This document shows positions 16,501 through 24,864 of a DNA stretch of 64,000 nt, piece after piece. The first letter of the stretch is position 1; every line of letters starts with the position of its first letter. The notes beneath the pieces were generated by a model. It searched no databases. It had not been told where the DNA came from and worked only from the letters and a program-made list of their open reading frames with translations. Source of the DNA: Thermincola carboxydiphila. GTDB taxonomy: Bacteria > Bacillota > Thermincolia > Thermincolales > UBA2595. The stretch spans positions 1 to 64,000 of the forward strand of contig JAENZJ010000011.1 in the NCBI GenBank assembly GCA_016841325.1. Direction: 5' to 3'. The position numbers were made by a program, and so were the translations under genes.

Positions 16501-18635
16501 GGTCATTAAGACAACACTTAGAAGCCTGGGTACAAGCAGTTAAAAGAATTGGCAAAACAGGGAAAGGAAAGAGAGCTTTAAAGTTCCGTAAAGAAGCTCA
16601 AAAGCAAATGGACAAATGTAAGTTCTTAGTCCCTTGTTGGATTATGCCTCTTTACAAAGTTGCTGAAACAATACAACCGGAACAAGGAATGTATGACTAT
16701 GTAATTATTGATGAAGCTAGCCAATTGGGACCTGATGCCATTTTTCTTTTGTATATTTCGAAGAATATTATAATTGTTGGCGATGATAAACAAACGTCAC
16801 CTGAATATGTAGGAGTTGATGCAAATACCATGACTCCTCATATCAACAGGCACCTAAAAAATATCCCATTTGCCAATTATTATGGTACCGAATTCAGTTT
16901 TTTTGACCATGCAAGAAGATTTTGCGATGGAATTACTGTTCTGCGGGAACATTTTAGATGCATGCCGGAGATAATTGAGTTTTCTAACAAAAACTTTTAC
17001 GCACCGGATGGAAAAGGACTCTACCCATTAACACAGTACTCTGAAAACAGGCTTGAACCTTTACAAACTGTATTTTGTGCTGATGGCTATGTTGATGGTA
17101 AGGGGGCAAGGATAGTTAATGAACCAGAAGCTAACAGCATAGTTGACACAATTGCAAATTTAGTTAGGGATAAGAGGTACGATGGTAAATCCTTTGGTGT
17201 AATTGTATTACAAGGGAATCATCAGGCTGCGCTTATTGAAAACCTGTTATTGAAAAAAATAGGAGAAGCAGAATTCCATAAAAGGAAACTGGTGTGCGGG
17301 AACTCGTCTTCATTTCAAGGAGATGAACGAGATGTTATTTTCTTAAGCTTAGTTACAGCACATAATCATGATAGGTCGGCATTAACAAGACCAGAAGACG
17401 AAAGACGCTTTAATGTAGCGGTGAGTCGGGCTAAAGAGCAAATTTGGCTTTTCCATTCTGTTGAACAGGATGACCTAAGCAACACAAACGATTTGCGATA
17501 TAAGATTTTAGATCACTTTAAAAATTATAATTCTAGACCTTTGATTTTAAGTACACCAATTGAAAGAAAATACGGCACACCGCTAGAACCATTTGAGAGT
17601 TGGTTTGAAGTAGACGTATACAACGATATAGTAATAAAAGGATATAGTGTAATATCCCAATACGAGGTAGCTAAGGGCAAATACAGAATTGATTTGGTTG
17701 TATTGTTGCCTGATGGTACTAAGATTGCAATTGAATGTGATGGGGATAAGTGGCATGGAGTTGAGCAACACCAAGATGACATAATGAGGCAGAAAGTTTT
17801 AGAGCGTTGTGGATGGCAATTTTTCCGTGTTAGAGGACATGAGTACTATACTGATAGAATGAAGGCCCTGAAAGAGTTATGGGAGTTACTTTCGGAAGCA
17901 AATGTTTTAGAAAAGGACCAGCCTTCACAAGAAATTAAGAACCTGGAACTTTTTAAAGCAAGCTCAGATTTCATAAAAAGCTACTGCGAATTAAATGAAG
18001 TCTCATCAGCAAAAGAGCCTGACAATACCTATGAAGATGAATTAACGGAAGAAATAGAAATTATAAAAGAAAATCAAGATGAGGAGATATTTGATGATAA
18101 CAATTTGGAAGGATGCAGCGAGGTTCTAATTTTTACTAACAAGCACAATGTATATAAAGTTAGAAGAAACGGATTTTTTGATAAGAGCGATGTAGTGGCA
18201 GGAGTAGAGTTTGAAGAGGGTGAAAAACCAATATATATAACTGGAACAAAAAATTATTCCGGTTTCTTATTAACAGCTTACGAAAACGGGAAAATAGCCA
18301 AAGTTTTCATGTCTAGCTATATGACCAAAACCAAGCGAAAACGATTAAAGAATGCATATAATGACACGAGTAAACTAATCTTTATTGAGCATATCCAAAC
18401 AGATATCGATTTGATTGCTATTAGTACAATTGATAAGGTTCTTCTCTTTAATACGAGTGATATTGGACCCAAGGAAAGTACGAAATCATTAGGCGTTCAA
18501 GTGCTAAAACTAAAAAATAATAGTAGGTTAAAGTTAATTAAGAAACCTCATGAGGTTCATTTTGAAGACATTAATTATTATCGAAAAAACATGCCAGCAA
18601 TTGGGTACTATCTACAGAAAAATGATAAGTATTAA
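13503..18635 (+). CDS. Giant superfamily I helicase with C-terminal Vsr-like nuclease (putative defence protein)
   Basis: Predicted nucleic-acid helicase-nuclease of 1710 residues. Residues 1-380 match no domain I can name. Walker A GPPGTGKS (about 401) and Walker B VIIDEASQ (about 1068) are split by some 600 mostly helical, coiled-coil-rich residues, as in large UPF1/DNA2-like helicases. Later helicase motifs are SSFQGDERDV (about 1270) and RRFNVAVSRAK (about 1300). A PD-(D/E)XK/Vsr-like (MTES_1575-type) nuclease follows, with YRIDLVV, IAIECDGDKWHG and FFRVRG (about 1393-1445), then a 260-residue tail. This order resembles the helicase-Vsr (Hhe-like) antiviral proteins. The gene is strikingly AT-rich against its neighbours and lies beside restriction and IS relics, which suggests horizontal transfer. 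No partner gene is adjacent. Confidence 0.72.
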   Translation: MKKGKYLQIFNYLLEFSKIRSNAVRDIEAQKTQYPEVFWLNDIPESEIFENVIRPDFNSENEYWVKIIKPKEPSKPLFATLPKNLQLWVEPSSLLDEAELPFLKESIEVNGQMLSIKSFPKIEEEFQDYVNEKWLDDLIQYNDRLVSYKREFDKFNILNETYKQLFRIYNKGKQFGEEYELVVGVGLLNYREASGKTKVFRHVITQRVDINFEYSQKESQICISPNLESSPQIETDSIIDLFEQFDSQNIIDAEKSVENYIKEKEMDHLFSNGLILDSLQIFADTFSPEGRFISKIEKPVYIENKPTIFFSPALLLRKRNTKSYTALYEKIIQNIEKEEQIEIPSMDDLIGFIGESAERPDSDLNHLGPDSAPVYFPKEYNQEQIEIIEKARRSSKVLVQGPPGTGKSHTIANLICHLLANGKKILITAYTKRALEVLKEKLPPEFQNLTVNLLSGDSSSIQDLQASVNSINDELSRAEISKYKVDIERLNTNLSETRKKIANYTNEIIKIREKATRKQEVNSAYIGTLIEVAERLEKDSISFKWYKDSFCDIGNKDIVNDLQILIELNKSYNQVDVSEFTYSIPSTEHLPKVEQMRQYSELAHLLDNNSEKEKHISIECSDYNKLESMLFQLAQFYDQASSIHIDFAEIIINSYLVDNKYIWEQKLELSSQILSRIQAVDLKQIDRDIEITYGSNHNWKQLKNDAHLLLNYLNEGNLLSGVSFALKKPFLSKELKERLYFIESIRVNGSPCDTKDEFLAVIQDIELQQDFEEISQLWEIDNLEGYSYFNKLSYFSNVHAEVTRLIRIIEDSEKLRLDIEEFVNLNIRPFDREGVNDLIEDTEYNRLLKTAEKLQEKIKEAESYLNQESFHPIAQNILRDIQKMDYNSYEHLIKDLASIATNKMAYQKFDDLKNRLATILPNLVDNILSGEFTTSNLPGFEKALFFRHAQNEINKLMDSNHEDTLIANLKELEKRENKLIAEIASKKAWCTVLEGLQANRSLRQHLEAWVQAVKRIGKTGKGKRALKFRKEAQKQMDKCKFLVPCWIMPLYKVAETIQPEQGMYDYVIIDEASQLGPDAIFLLYISKNIIIVGDDKQTSPEYVGVDANTMTPHINRHLKNIPFANYYGTEFSFFDHARRFCDGITVLREHFRCMPEIIEFSNKNFYAPDGKGLYPLTQYSENRLEPLQTVFCADGYVDGKGARIVNEPEANSIVDTIANLVRDKRYDGKSFGVIVLQGNHQAALIENLLLKKIGEAEFHKRKLVCGNSSSFQGDERDVIFLSLVTAHNHDRSALTRPEDERRFNVAVSRAKEQIWLFHSVEQDDLSNTNDLRYKILDHFKNYNSRPLILSTPIERKYGTPLEPFESWFEVDVYNDIVIKGYSVISQYEVAKGKYRIDLVVLLPDGTKIAIECDGDKWHGVEQHQDDIMRQKVLERCGWQFFRVRGHEYYTDRMKALKELWELLSEANVLEKDQPSQEIKNLELFKASSDFIKSYCELNEVSSAKEPDNTYEDELTEEIEIIKENQDEEIFDDNNLEGCSEVLIFTNKHNVYKVRRNGFFDKSDVVAGVEFEEGEKPIYITGTKNYSGFLLTAYENGKIAKVFMSSYMTKTKRKRLKNAYNDTSKLIFIEHIQTDIDLIAISTIDKVLLFNTSDIGPKESTKSLGVQVLKLKNNSRLKLIKKPHEVHFEDINYYRKNMPAIGYYLQKNDKY

Positions 18636-18998
18636 AATTTTTAGGTTACCCTTATGATAATTTCAAGGTAGCCATTTATTGTAAACGGTAATCTTTGTTA
18701 ATAATTTACCAGATTGGAGCATTATCTTAATATATGTATTACTGGTTTGAGGTGTAATCTTTTCCAACGACACTACTACTCAGGCTTTACCTTTAAATTT
18801 GCATATGAATTTGATATTATGTACTTATATTTGTCAGCAACCCTCCATTCTTCCTCAAACTATTCCATAATTTAGAAGGCGAATTGATTAGAGGCGGCAA
18901 TGTATTTCTTTTTTCTGCACTTTTTTAATTCTGAAGTGCTACAATTTCATATTGCTATAAACAATTAAGCCAAGAAGCTAAAAGGAGACTTAATAAAA
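18636..18998. other. AT-rich non-coding stretch after the helicase gene
   Basis: About 360 bases without a credible ORF or recognised RNA. Its composition matches the helicase gene. It ends in AAAGGAGA, the ribosome binding site of the hsdM stump. No convincing terminator for the helicase gene was found. Confidence 0.5.
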
Positions 18999-19082
18999 AT
19001 GATAACAGGAGAAATAAAAAACAAGATTGACAAAATATGGACTGATATATGGGCGGGAGGGATTACTGTAAATGTCAATTAA
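18999..19082 (+). pseudogene. hsdM: hsdM stump: N-terminus of a type I restriction methyltransferase
   Basis: A 27-codon ORF behind AAAGGAGA starts MITGEIKNKIDKIWTDIWAG. This is the characteristic beginning of HsdM proteins, which normally continue for about 500 residues. The match stops at GGIT, exactly where TGTAAATG of the IS21-like relic begins; the last four codons belong to the relic. The rest of the hsd locus is gone. The call rests on recognised family sequence. Confidence 0.65.
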
Positions 19083-19413
19083 AAATCAGGCCATTTCCCG
19101 GTCTAGTTTTAGGCCACCAAAGTCATAAAAAAATGGTAATTCCTAACTGCTTCTTTTCAAAATACTCTGCCTGAATTGGTAACTCTCACCGTTCATAGCC
19201 TGCCGAAAACCCGCATTCCAGTATGACGATGCTTTCTGGGTTTGTTTTCATCAGAGGCTAAAATTTCCTCAATGATCGGGATATATGGGCCAAGAACGGT
19301 CTCCATTCCTCTTGTACAATAGTTGTCTGGACAACACTATCATACAGGGAAATTTGGTTAAGGTGGCCTAATTTTTGCCCGGTATTTGGTACATTTTTAG
19401 ATTAGCATTTACA
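19067..19413 (-). mobile_element. Relic of an IS21-family insertion sequence (347 bp)
   Basis: The ends are TGTAAATG (19067-19074) and its complement CATTTACA (19406-19413). Both continue into similar subterminal sequence with TTAGGCCACC near 19109 and GGTGGCCTAA near 19362 in inverted orientation, a layout typical of IS21 elements. Inside, on the minus strand, a fragment resembles IstA. The element is far shorter than a complete copy (about 2-2.5 kb), so most of istA and all of istB are deleted. No target duplication is seen at the flanks, consistent with a deletion on at least one side. Confidence 0.6.
19193..19313 (-). pseudogene. istA: IstA transposase fragment
   Basis: Minus-strand translation gives LGPYIPIIEEIL and KPRKHRHTGMRVFGRL before a stop at 19193-19195. 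This resembles the N-terminal part of IS21 IstA, just after the helix-turn-helix (LDPYKPYIDEIL and PRKQRHTAKRIFERL in typical members). Only about 40 codons survive, inside the 347-bp relic. It cannot be functional. Confidence 0.55.
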
Positions 19414-19429
19414 TGATTTTCAATTTTTA

Positions 19430-20050
19430 TTATTTTTTAATACCTGTTAGCAGTATTTCAAAGTGTTCCAGAGATTGATTTCTTAAGTCAAAATCAGGGT
19501 GTCGTATACACCATTCATATGTAAGTCCTCTCATGGCCAAAATATAATGTCTTGTAATTGTTTCAACATCTGTCTCTTTTTTGAATTCCCCTTGCTGTAT
19601 TCCATGATTAATTATATTCCGAAATATTTTGTAAAGGTATCTACTGTAGTTCAACACAGAATCAGTATTTATAGTTCTTGTTAAATGGGCTTCATATAAG
19701 ATTCTCATCGTATCATAACCTATAGTGCAGGTGATAACGTCGACTATTTTGTTTACCAGAGACATTATCAAATCTGACGCCATTGAATCGGCGGGAAATG
19801 ATTCAAAGTAGGTTTTATACCCTGAGTCTACTTCATTTACATAATCAGCAATCAGAGCAGCAATCAGTGAATATTTTGAATCAAAATGCACGTAGAAAGA
19901 CCCCTTAGATACCCCTGCCATTTCAACTATAGAGTCCACACTTACATTATCAAAACCATACTTTCTGAATAACCGGTTAGCAGTATCATAGATTTTCTTT
20001 TTCGTTACAGCGGCTTTTATTTTTTTGTTATTTGATTTCTCTTTATCCAT
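19430..20050 (-). CDS. TetR/AcrR family transcriptional regulator
   Basis: DNA-binding repressor of the TetR class. A lysine-rich N-terminus is followed by the HTH (about residues 17-63, with VDSIVEMAGVSKGSFYVHF) and a helical ligand domain of about 140 residues. GGGGAAAGG precedes ATG 20050. It lies downstream of, and on the same strand as, the large SLH gene, separated by a hairpin. The SLH promoter carries a double palindrome of TetR-operator size, so this protein is the nearest candidate regulator, but its own promoter does not share that sequence. The ligand is unknown. Confidence 0.85.
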   Translation of the reverse strand: MDKEKSNNKKIKAAVTKKKIYDTANRLFRKYGFDNVSVDSIVEMAGVSKGSFYVHFDSKYSLIAALIADYVNEVDSGYKTYFESFPADSMASDLIMSLVNKIVDVITCTIGYDTMRILYEAHLTRTINTDSVLNYSRYLYKIFRNIINHGIQQGEFKKETDVETITRHYILAMRGLTYEWCIRHPDFDLRNQSLEHFEILLTGIKK

Positions 20051-20072
20051 GCGCCTTTCCCCAAATTTAATA

Positions 20073-20102
20073 GTAATTATATGTAATTATAGGTAATTAT
20101 AC
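20073..20102 (-). promoter_or_regulatory. Triple 10-bp repeat in the TetR promoter
   Basis: GTAATTATA(T/G/C) occurs three times in perfect tandem at 20073, 20083 and 20093. On the minus strand this reads as three TATAATTAC units, so three -10-like hexamers are stacked at one-turn intervals 23-53 bases before the TetR start codon. It may be an AT-rich promoter with several starts or an operator. Confidence 0.5.
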
Positions 20103-20138
20103 CATAAAAACAACTATGCTGCTAACGAAAAAATTGTA

Positions 20139-20178
20139 AAGATGACCTGTGGCGCAAGAGTTACCACAGGTCAATCTT
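20139..20178. terminator. Hairpin between the SLH gene and tetR
   Basis: GACCTGTGG (20144-20152) pairs with CCACAGGTC (20164-20172), extended by AAGA/TCTT beyond a bulge. T-rich sequence follows on the minus strand. It probably ends the SLH transcript; the symmetry allows function in both directions. Confidence 0.6.
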
Positions 20179-20251
20179 TGTCAAGAATCTAAGCCGCAAT
20201 TAAGAATTCGATTATCTGTGGCTGTATAAGCTTTGCCGGGACAGGCTGTTA

Positions 20252-23200
20252 TTACGGGTTTGCCACTAAAAAAGATACGTTAAAAGATACGTTTACTCCG
20301 TTGTCAGCAGTCAGTGTAACAGTTCCGGTATGCGTTCCGGGTGGTAAGCCTTCATTAGCATAAACATAGAATAACTCAGTTGGTGTGTCCTGATCTAACG
20401 TATTCGTCCATCCACCCGGTATCTGCCATGGGTGATCCAGCCATACCCCAAATTTTTCTGTAGTTGTCACTGTCAGATTGGTTATATCTCCGGTTCCTGT
20501 CCTGTTTACATATACAGGTCCCCCCAAGACATCGTCCCAACTATACCATGTTGCCAAACCGTAAGGACCGCAATTGAAAACGAGAGTATCGTCAATTAGA
20601 CTTGTGGATTCGTAGTTAACTACATCTATAGCATAAGTTGCCATTGTAATCGTGTATTCCGCTTTATCGCCATTTTCTGCTGTCACTTCAATCATCATAT
20701 CTGCTGTTACATCTGTGGTTTCCTGATCCGGTACTGCAGTTCCTCCGGATTCTGTCAATATTTCAACCGTTGCTCCCTCTGCTACCGTTAATCCCGCCTT
20801 TAAGGCGCTGACCTTGGTTCCGGCGGGTACTGCATCGATGTTTCCGGCGGACAATACTCCTACCGATGTACCGGTAATGTTATTTTCTCTCCTGGCTTCA
20901 ATTGTCAGGTTAATAGTCTTCTCCAGTTTCACGGTATTATCCGTTGTTGAGGTTGCTACTAACACGATGCTTTCAAAATACTCAGTGGTATAGTTTGGCA
21001 ACGTTACAATTCCTGTGTTTGCTCCCACACTCATATACCATGCGGGATTTTTTATAGACCAGGTAACCGCTTCACCCGTTATGGGGTCGCCGTTTTGATC
21101 CTTCACCACTGCTGTGTATGTTGTAGACGTTGAGTTTTCGTACCGTTTTATTTCTATTGTATCAGGTCCGACAATTTCTATCGCTGTAATTAATGCCGTA
21201 ACTTCTTCCACTTGCCAGAAATCATCATAAAATACCTTGTACCGCTTGCCGTCATTTGTTCCGCCGGAAATGTTGAAGTAGAATTTACTGTCTCTTACAT
21301 CCTGGGTTTCATCTATTGTAACATTTTTGGTTTCGCTGTTCAGTGTGAAACCGGAAACCCCCTGCAGTTGTGCCGCCGAACCGGTATCAATTTGATTTGA
21401 CAGATCCAGCTCTGTAGTCTGAACTGCAACGGTCCAGTTATAATCCTCGCAGTATATTTCTATGGTTTGCACTGTACCCCGGGCGGAATTTGTAATTGTG
21501 AGACTATATGCTGCATATTGAGAAGTTCCTGCGGCGATATGTACTTTTTCGGCTCCCGGTGTAGTATCAAGGGAAAATCCTTCCGATCCGGTCCCCTCTA
21601 CCGCTGCGCCATTAACATGCCCTGAAATGTCAATGGTTTGGGCTCTGGAAATTTCCAGTCCTTGTTCGAGCCAATCCTCCTGCTCTGTTATAATCCACCA
21701 GACAGTAGAGCTATTTTCAAGGTACAGGAAATTTGAGTTTTCCGGAATTGCTGCGGCCACATGATATATGGCGTCATTTTGTCCCTGCGTCACTGAGAGT
21801 ATTGAGATGTCGTTCCAGGAAGCATAATCATAGAGCCACAAATCCTCCGGGTTTATACCTTCGACACCTTTATAGAGATTCAGGGTAAAGCCGTCTTGAG
21901 TTAAATTGGTCATAAATGCTTTATTCGGAATTATGGTGAATGCATACCAATCATCACTATAAAGGGATTGTGCAAACACCCCGTTGTTGTCACCATCCAG
22001 GGAGCCCCGCACCAGGAGCAGATACCCGCTATCTGCTTCGCTCCGAACGTAAAGCGGGTCTGTTGCACCCTCAATAGGATTCATATCAAATGTAACGGGA
22101 TTAACCCTGTACCACTGATAGCTTACGCTTTCTGAAAGGCTGTTCCATGACGGATCAAATACTCCTGAATCAGCCTGCAAACCACTGCCCACATATGGAG
22201 GGTCAATGCAAAAGCCATCCGCATCAGTCGCTGTCCAATCTATCCACAACGAATCAAAATATGCGTTTGCATTGATATGAGGTATGGGGGCTTCAACTAC
22301 GTTTGAGGTGGATACCTGTTCCCCCGTACTGGCCAGACGGTATTGATAAGAGGCATCAGGGCAAAGGATAAACGTATTGCCCCAGTTATCATAGCTCATA
22401 ACCTCTGCCCATGTTTCACCATTATCACCGGAATATTGAAGCACAAGCTCGCCAGCGGGATAATCTCCATAGGGTACGAAAGAAAGAACCAGTTCCCAGG
22501 AGCCATCAATAATATGGCTTCTCGTCATATACAAACCACCAAATCGTTCCGGTTCACTTACAAAAGACGGAGCCAAAATACTGCCTCCTGCACCTGGAAC
22601 AAAAGGTTCAGGTAATAAAGGTGCAGCAATGGTGTAATCAAAGGCTGCCAAATTGCTGTTTGTCATCCCCGCTTTTACTGCAATGGCCTTGATAGTTTTA
22701 GCAGTGTTTATAACGGGCTTATTCTCTGGATCATATTGAAGGCTTGATGTTGATGGCATGCTTCCATCTGTTGTGTAGTAAATGGCAGCACCTGCTGTGG
22801 TTGATGCCAGTGTTATTTCTGTTCCTGAGAGCCCAGCCCCTGCTGCCGGATTTGCTGTGGGTGTCGCTGCTTTTTGCGTAGAAGTGCCTCCGCTCCCTCC
22901 GGTTGAGGTATTATTGCTGCTGTCAAAAGACTCTGTAACTGTAGTACCGGCTATATTTGTAGAGATTCCGGGAGCAATGGTCATACTTATCGGGTTAGAT
23001 TGAATGACAACATCAGATGTGTTGACTTCTGCTTTTTGGATGACTCCTGTTCCTGTAATGGAAGCACTGGCATCAATAGTAAGAGACTGAACAACAGCGC
23101 CTGCTGCAATGTTAAGAGTTGCTCCTGCCGCCCCGTCATTCACGTCTAATTGCTCTATCTTGCCCTCAACCAGGCTTACTTTGGCATTTGGGTTTTGTAC

Positions 23201-24244
23201 CTGAACATTACTGAATTCTCCCATTAATTCTACATTGGCGCCTGCAGGCACCTGAACCACTACCTCTTTAAATCCCGGTCCGGTAAGTTGGCCTTCCTCT
23301 AATTTGGCATTTGACCTGGTTTCTACAGAAGAGATATCGGTCGAACCTGACGCCACAAGTCTTACTTTTGTTCCATCCGGCACATCAATCACTACAGAGC
23401 CAAGGGAGGAATTAATAACGATGATACTGTTAATACCACCCTCGCTCACAATTGTGAGACCTTTTACAGTCACATTATCCAGGGTTGCCTCGCCTGCACC
23501 TATTCCCTCTGTGAGGTAGAGGTTTCCTTCAATGATGGTATTCCTCAGAGTAACTCCCGGTTTGCTTATTGTTGCATTACCGTTTATAGTCTGAGTGCCT
23601 GTTTCCGGACCAAAGGTTTCCGCAGTATTGTATAGTGTACCGACAACTTTATCAAGAACTGCTACTACTTCAGCCCTGGTAATCGGTTTTTCCTCAGCGA
23701 AGGTTTTATCGGGATAGCCTGCCATAAAGCCTAAACTGACAGCGGCATTAATTTTGTCTTTGCTCCAGCTGGGGATTTTTCCCGAGTCGCTAAAACCTGC
23801 TAAAACATTTTGATATTTTGTGGTATCCAGTTTTAGGATATTACAAATAATTACGGCTGCTTCCTGTCTGCTAATATTATTATTAGGTTTAAAAGAACCA
23901 TCGGAATAACCTGCAATATAGCCTAACGCTTTTGCCTTGGCAATGTCCCCTGCAAACCAGTCAGCTTCTTTCACGTCATTGAATTGATGTGAGACTCCGG
24001 GATTATAGCCAAAAGCCTTGTTGGTCAGGGCAACAAACTCTGCCCTGGTGATATTTCTGTCAGGCTTAAAGGTATTGTCACTATATCCTTTTATTAAGCC
24101 TTTGTGCAACCAGTTTTCAACCTGGTTTTCAGCCCAGTGCCCTTTAATGTCCTGAACTTCACCGGCATATACCGGTAAGTTGAGAGCAAAAACTAGAACT
24201 AAGACTAAAGAAACTACAATCAAATATTTACTTTTTGTTAACAC
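20252..24244 (-). CDS. Large SLH-domain surface protein A
   Basis: Secreted S-layer-type protein of 1330 residues. A signal peptide (about residues 1-28, ending VYAGEV) is followed by three SLH domains (about 30-205) that bind pyruvylated cell-wall polymer. A beta-rich domain (about 215-430) opens NGNATISKPGVTLRNT and is shared with protein B. Then come a chitobiase-C-like repeat (IYYTTDGSMPS, about 490), a long unassigned region, a Big-2-like Ig domain (about 1000) and cadherin-like modules with VEVTAENGDKAEYTI near 1200. I choose GTG 24244, since CGGAGG lies 8 bp upstream; an earlier in-frame GTG at 24253 overlaps that site. It stands under a consensus promoter with a double operator and is divergent from protein B. 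Its ligand or enzyme function is unknown. Confidence 0.85.
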   Translation of the reverse strand: MLTKSKYLIVVSLVLVLVFALNLPVYAGEVQDIKGHWAENQVENWLHKGLIKGYSDNTFKPDRNITRAEFVALTNKAFGYNPGVSHQFNDVKEADWFAGDIAKAKALGYIAGYSDGSFKPNNNISRQEAAVIICNILKLDTTKYQNVLAGFSDSGKIPSWSKDKINAAVSLGFMAGYPDKTFAEEKPITRAEVVAVLDKVVGTLYNTAETFGPETGTQTINGNATISKPGVTLRNTIIEGNLYLTEGIGAGEATLDNVTVKGLTIVSEGGINSIIVINSSLGSVVIDVPDGTKVRLVASGSTDISSVETRSNAKLEEGQLTGPGFKEVVVQVPAGANVELMGEFSNVQVQNPNAKVSLVEGKIEQLDVNDGAAGATLNIAAGAVVQSLTIDASASITGTGVIQKAEVNTSDVVIQSNPISMTIAPGISTNIAGTTVTESFDSSNNTSTGGSGGTSTQKAATPTANPAAGAGLSGTEITLASTTAGAAIYYTTDGSMPSTSSLQYDPENKPVINTAKTIKAIAVKAGMTNSNLAAFDYTIAAPLLPEPFVPGAGGSILAPSFVSEPERFGGLYMTRSHIIDGSWELVLSFVPYGDYPAGELVLQYSGDNGETWAEVMSYDNWGNTFILCPDASYQYRLASTGEQVSTSNVVEAPIPHINANAYFDSLWIDWTATDADGFCIDPPYVGSGLQADSGVFDPSWNSLSESVSYQWYRVNPVTFDMNPIEGATDPLYVRSEADSGYLLLVRGSLDGDNNGVFAQSLYSDDWYAFTIIPNKAFMTNLTQDGFTLNLYKGVEGINPEDLWLYDYASWNDISILSVTQGQNDAIYHVAAAIPENSNFLYLENSSTVWWIITEQEDWLEQGLEISRAQTIDISGHVNGAAVEGTGSEGFSLDTTPGAEKVHIAAGTSQYAAYSLTITNSARGTVQTIEIYCEDYNWTVAVQTTELDLSNQIDTGSAAQLQGVSGFTLNSETKNVTIDETQDVRDSKFYFNISGGTNDGKRYKVFYDDFWQVEEVTALITAIEIVGPDTIEIKRYENSTSTTYTAVVKDQNGDPITGEAVTWSIKNPAWYMSVGANTGIVTLPNYTTEYFESIVLVATSTTDNTVKLEKTINLTIEARRENNITGTSVGVLSAGNIDAVPAGTKVSALKAGLTVAEGATVEILTESGGTAVPDQETTDVTADMMIEVTAENGDKAEYTITMATYAIDVVNYESTSLIDDTLVFNCGPYGLATWYSWDDVLGGPVYVNRTGTGDITNLTVTTTEKFGVWLDHPWQIPGGWTNTLDQDTPTELFYVYANEGLPPGTHTGTVTLTADNGVNVSFNVSFLVANP

Positions 24245-24425
24245 CCAAAACACCTCCGCTAAAAATTTTTAATTCAAAAAAAAATACCAACCGCAGCATT
24301 TACGTGAAAAGCAACACTTGCAGCTAGTATCTTTACCATAATTAAATATCGCAAGATATTAAGAAGAACTCTGGATGGACTTTAAAAAGTTTTAAAAGAA
24401 CGGTCGAAAGAGAGGGCAAATATAT

Positions 24426-24491
24426 AAAATTTATATAATGACTATAGTCACTGACTATAGTCATTATATAAATTTTGGCTATACTTGTCAA
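24426..24491 (-). promoter_or_regulatory. Consensus sigma-A promoter under a double palindromic operator
   Basis: On the minus strand, TTGACA (24491-24486), exactly 17 bp and TATAAT (24468-24463) form a perfect consensus promoter. The start would fall near 24456. Two identical 12-bp palindromes, TGACTATAGTCA, lie at 24439-24450 and 24452-24463, from the edge of the -10 across the start. Together they form a 51-bp perfect inverted repeat (24426-24476). A strong promoter covered by tandem operators implies tight repression of the SLH gene. Confidence 0.8.
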
Positions 24492-24864
24492 TATAGTGGG
24501 TAAAATTGCGAAAAACGTCGATAAACAATTGTTTGGCGGCGAACTTCGGCCACAGGTAATGTTTAGAACTAGAGGACTTATTCAGTCAGGCTCTCAGCAA
24601 TGACGATATCAAAGAAACTCACTCCGATTTGCATTCCTTGATAATCGAACGGTAAGATTATGGGAGGACATATTACTGTTTCTTCTCTGGTTCCCACACT
24701 GCCCCAGCCTAACTGGGCCTGTTCACCCCAGTCAGCTGACAGGGGCACAATTCCTCTGTTTTTTGTTGCTTTAATATTCGGACATACCGGCGTTCAGTGG
24801 GTTCGCTGCCTTCGTATCCATGTTCGAGTATTGAAACCTATGTAAAGCTGGTTGGTAAATTTGA
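24492..24864. other. Non-coding stretch between the SLH promoter and the uraA remnant
   Basis: About 370 bases. Short open frames exist (for example 24660-24845) but none has a ribosome binding site, a family match or continuity with its neighbours. This is probably decayed sequence. No hairpin terminator or RNA family was recognised. Confidence 0.4.

Noticed and set aside
19430..20102. Firm assignment of the TetR protein as repressor of SLH gene A
   Set aside because: TetR regulators usually control their own promoter as well, and TGACTATAGTCA is not found in front of tetR, so the link stays a hypothesis.
24660..24845. 61-codon ORF between the SLH promoter and the uraA remnant
   Set aside because: No family match, no convincing start signal, and it lies in decayed sequence.
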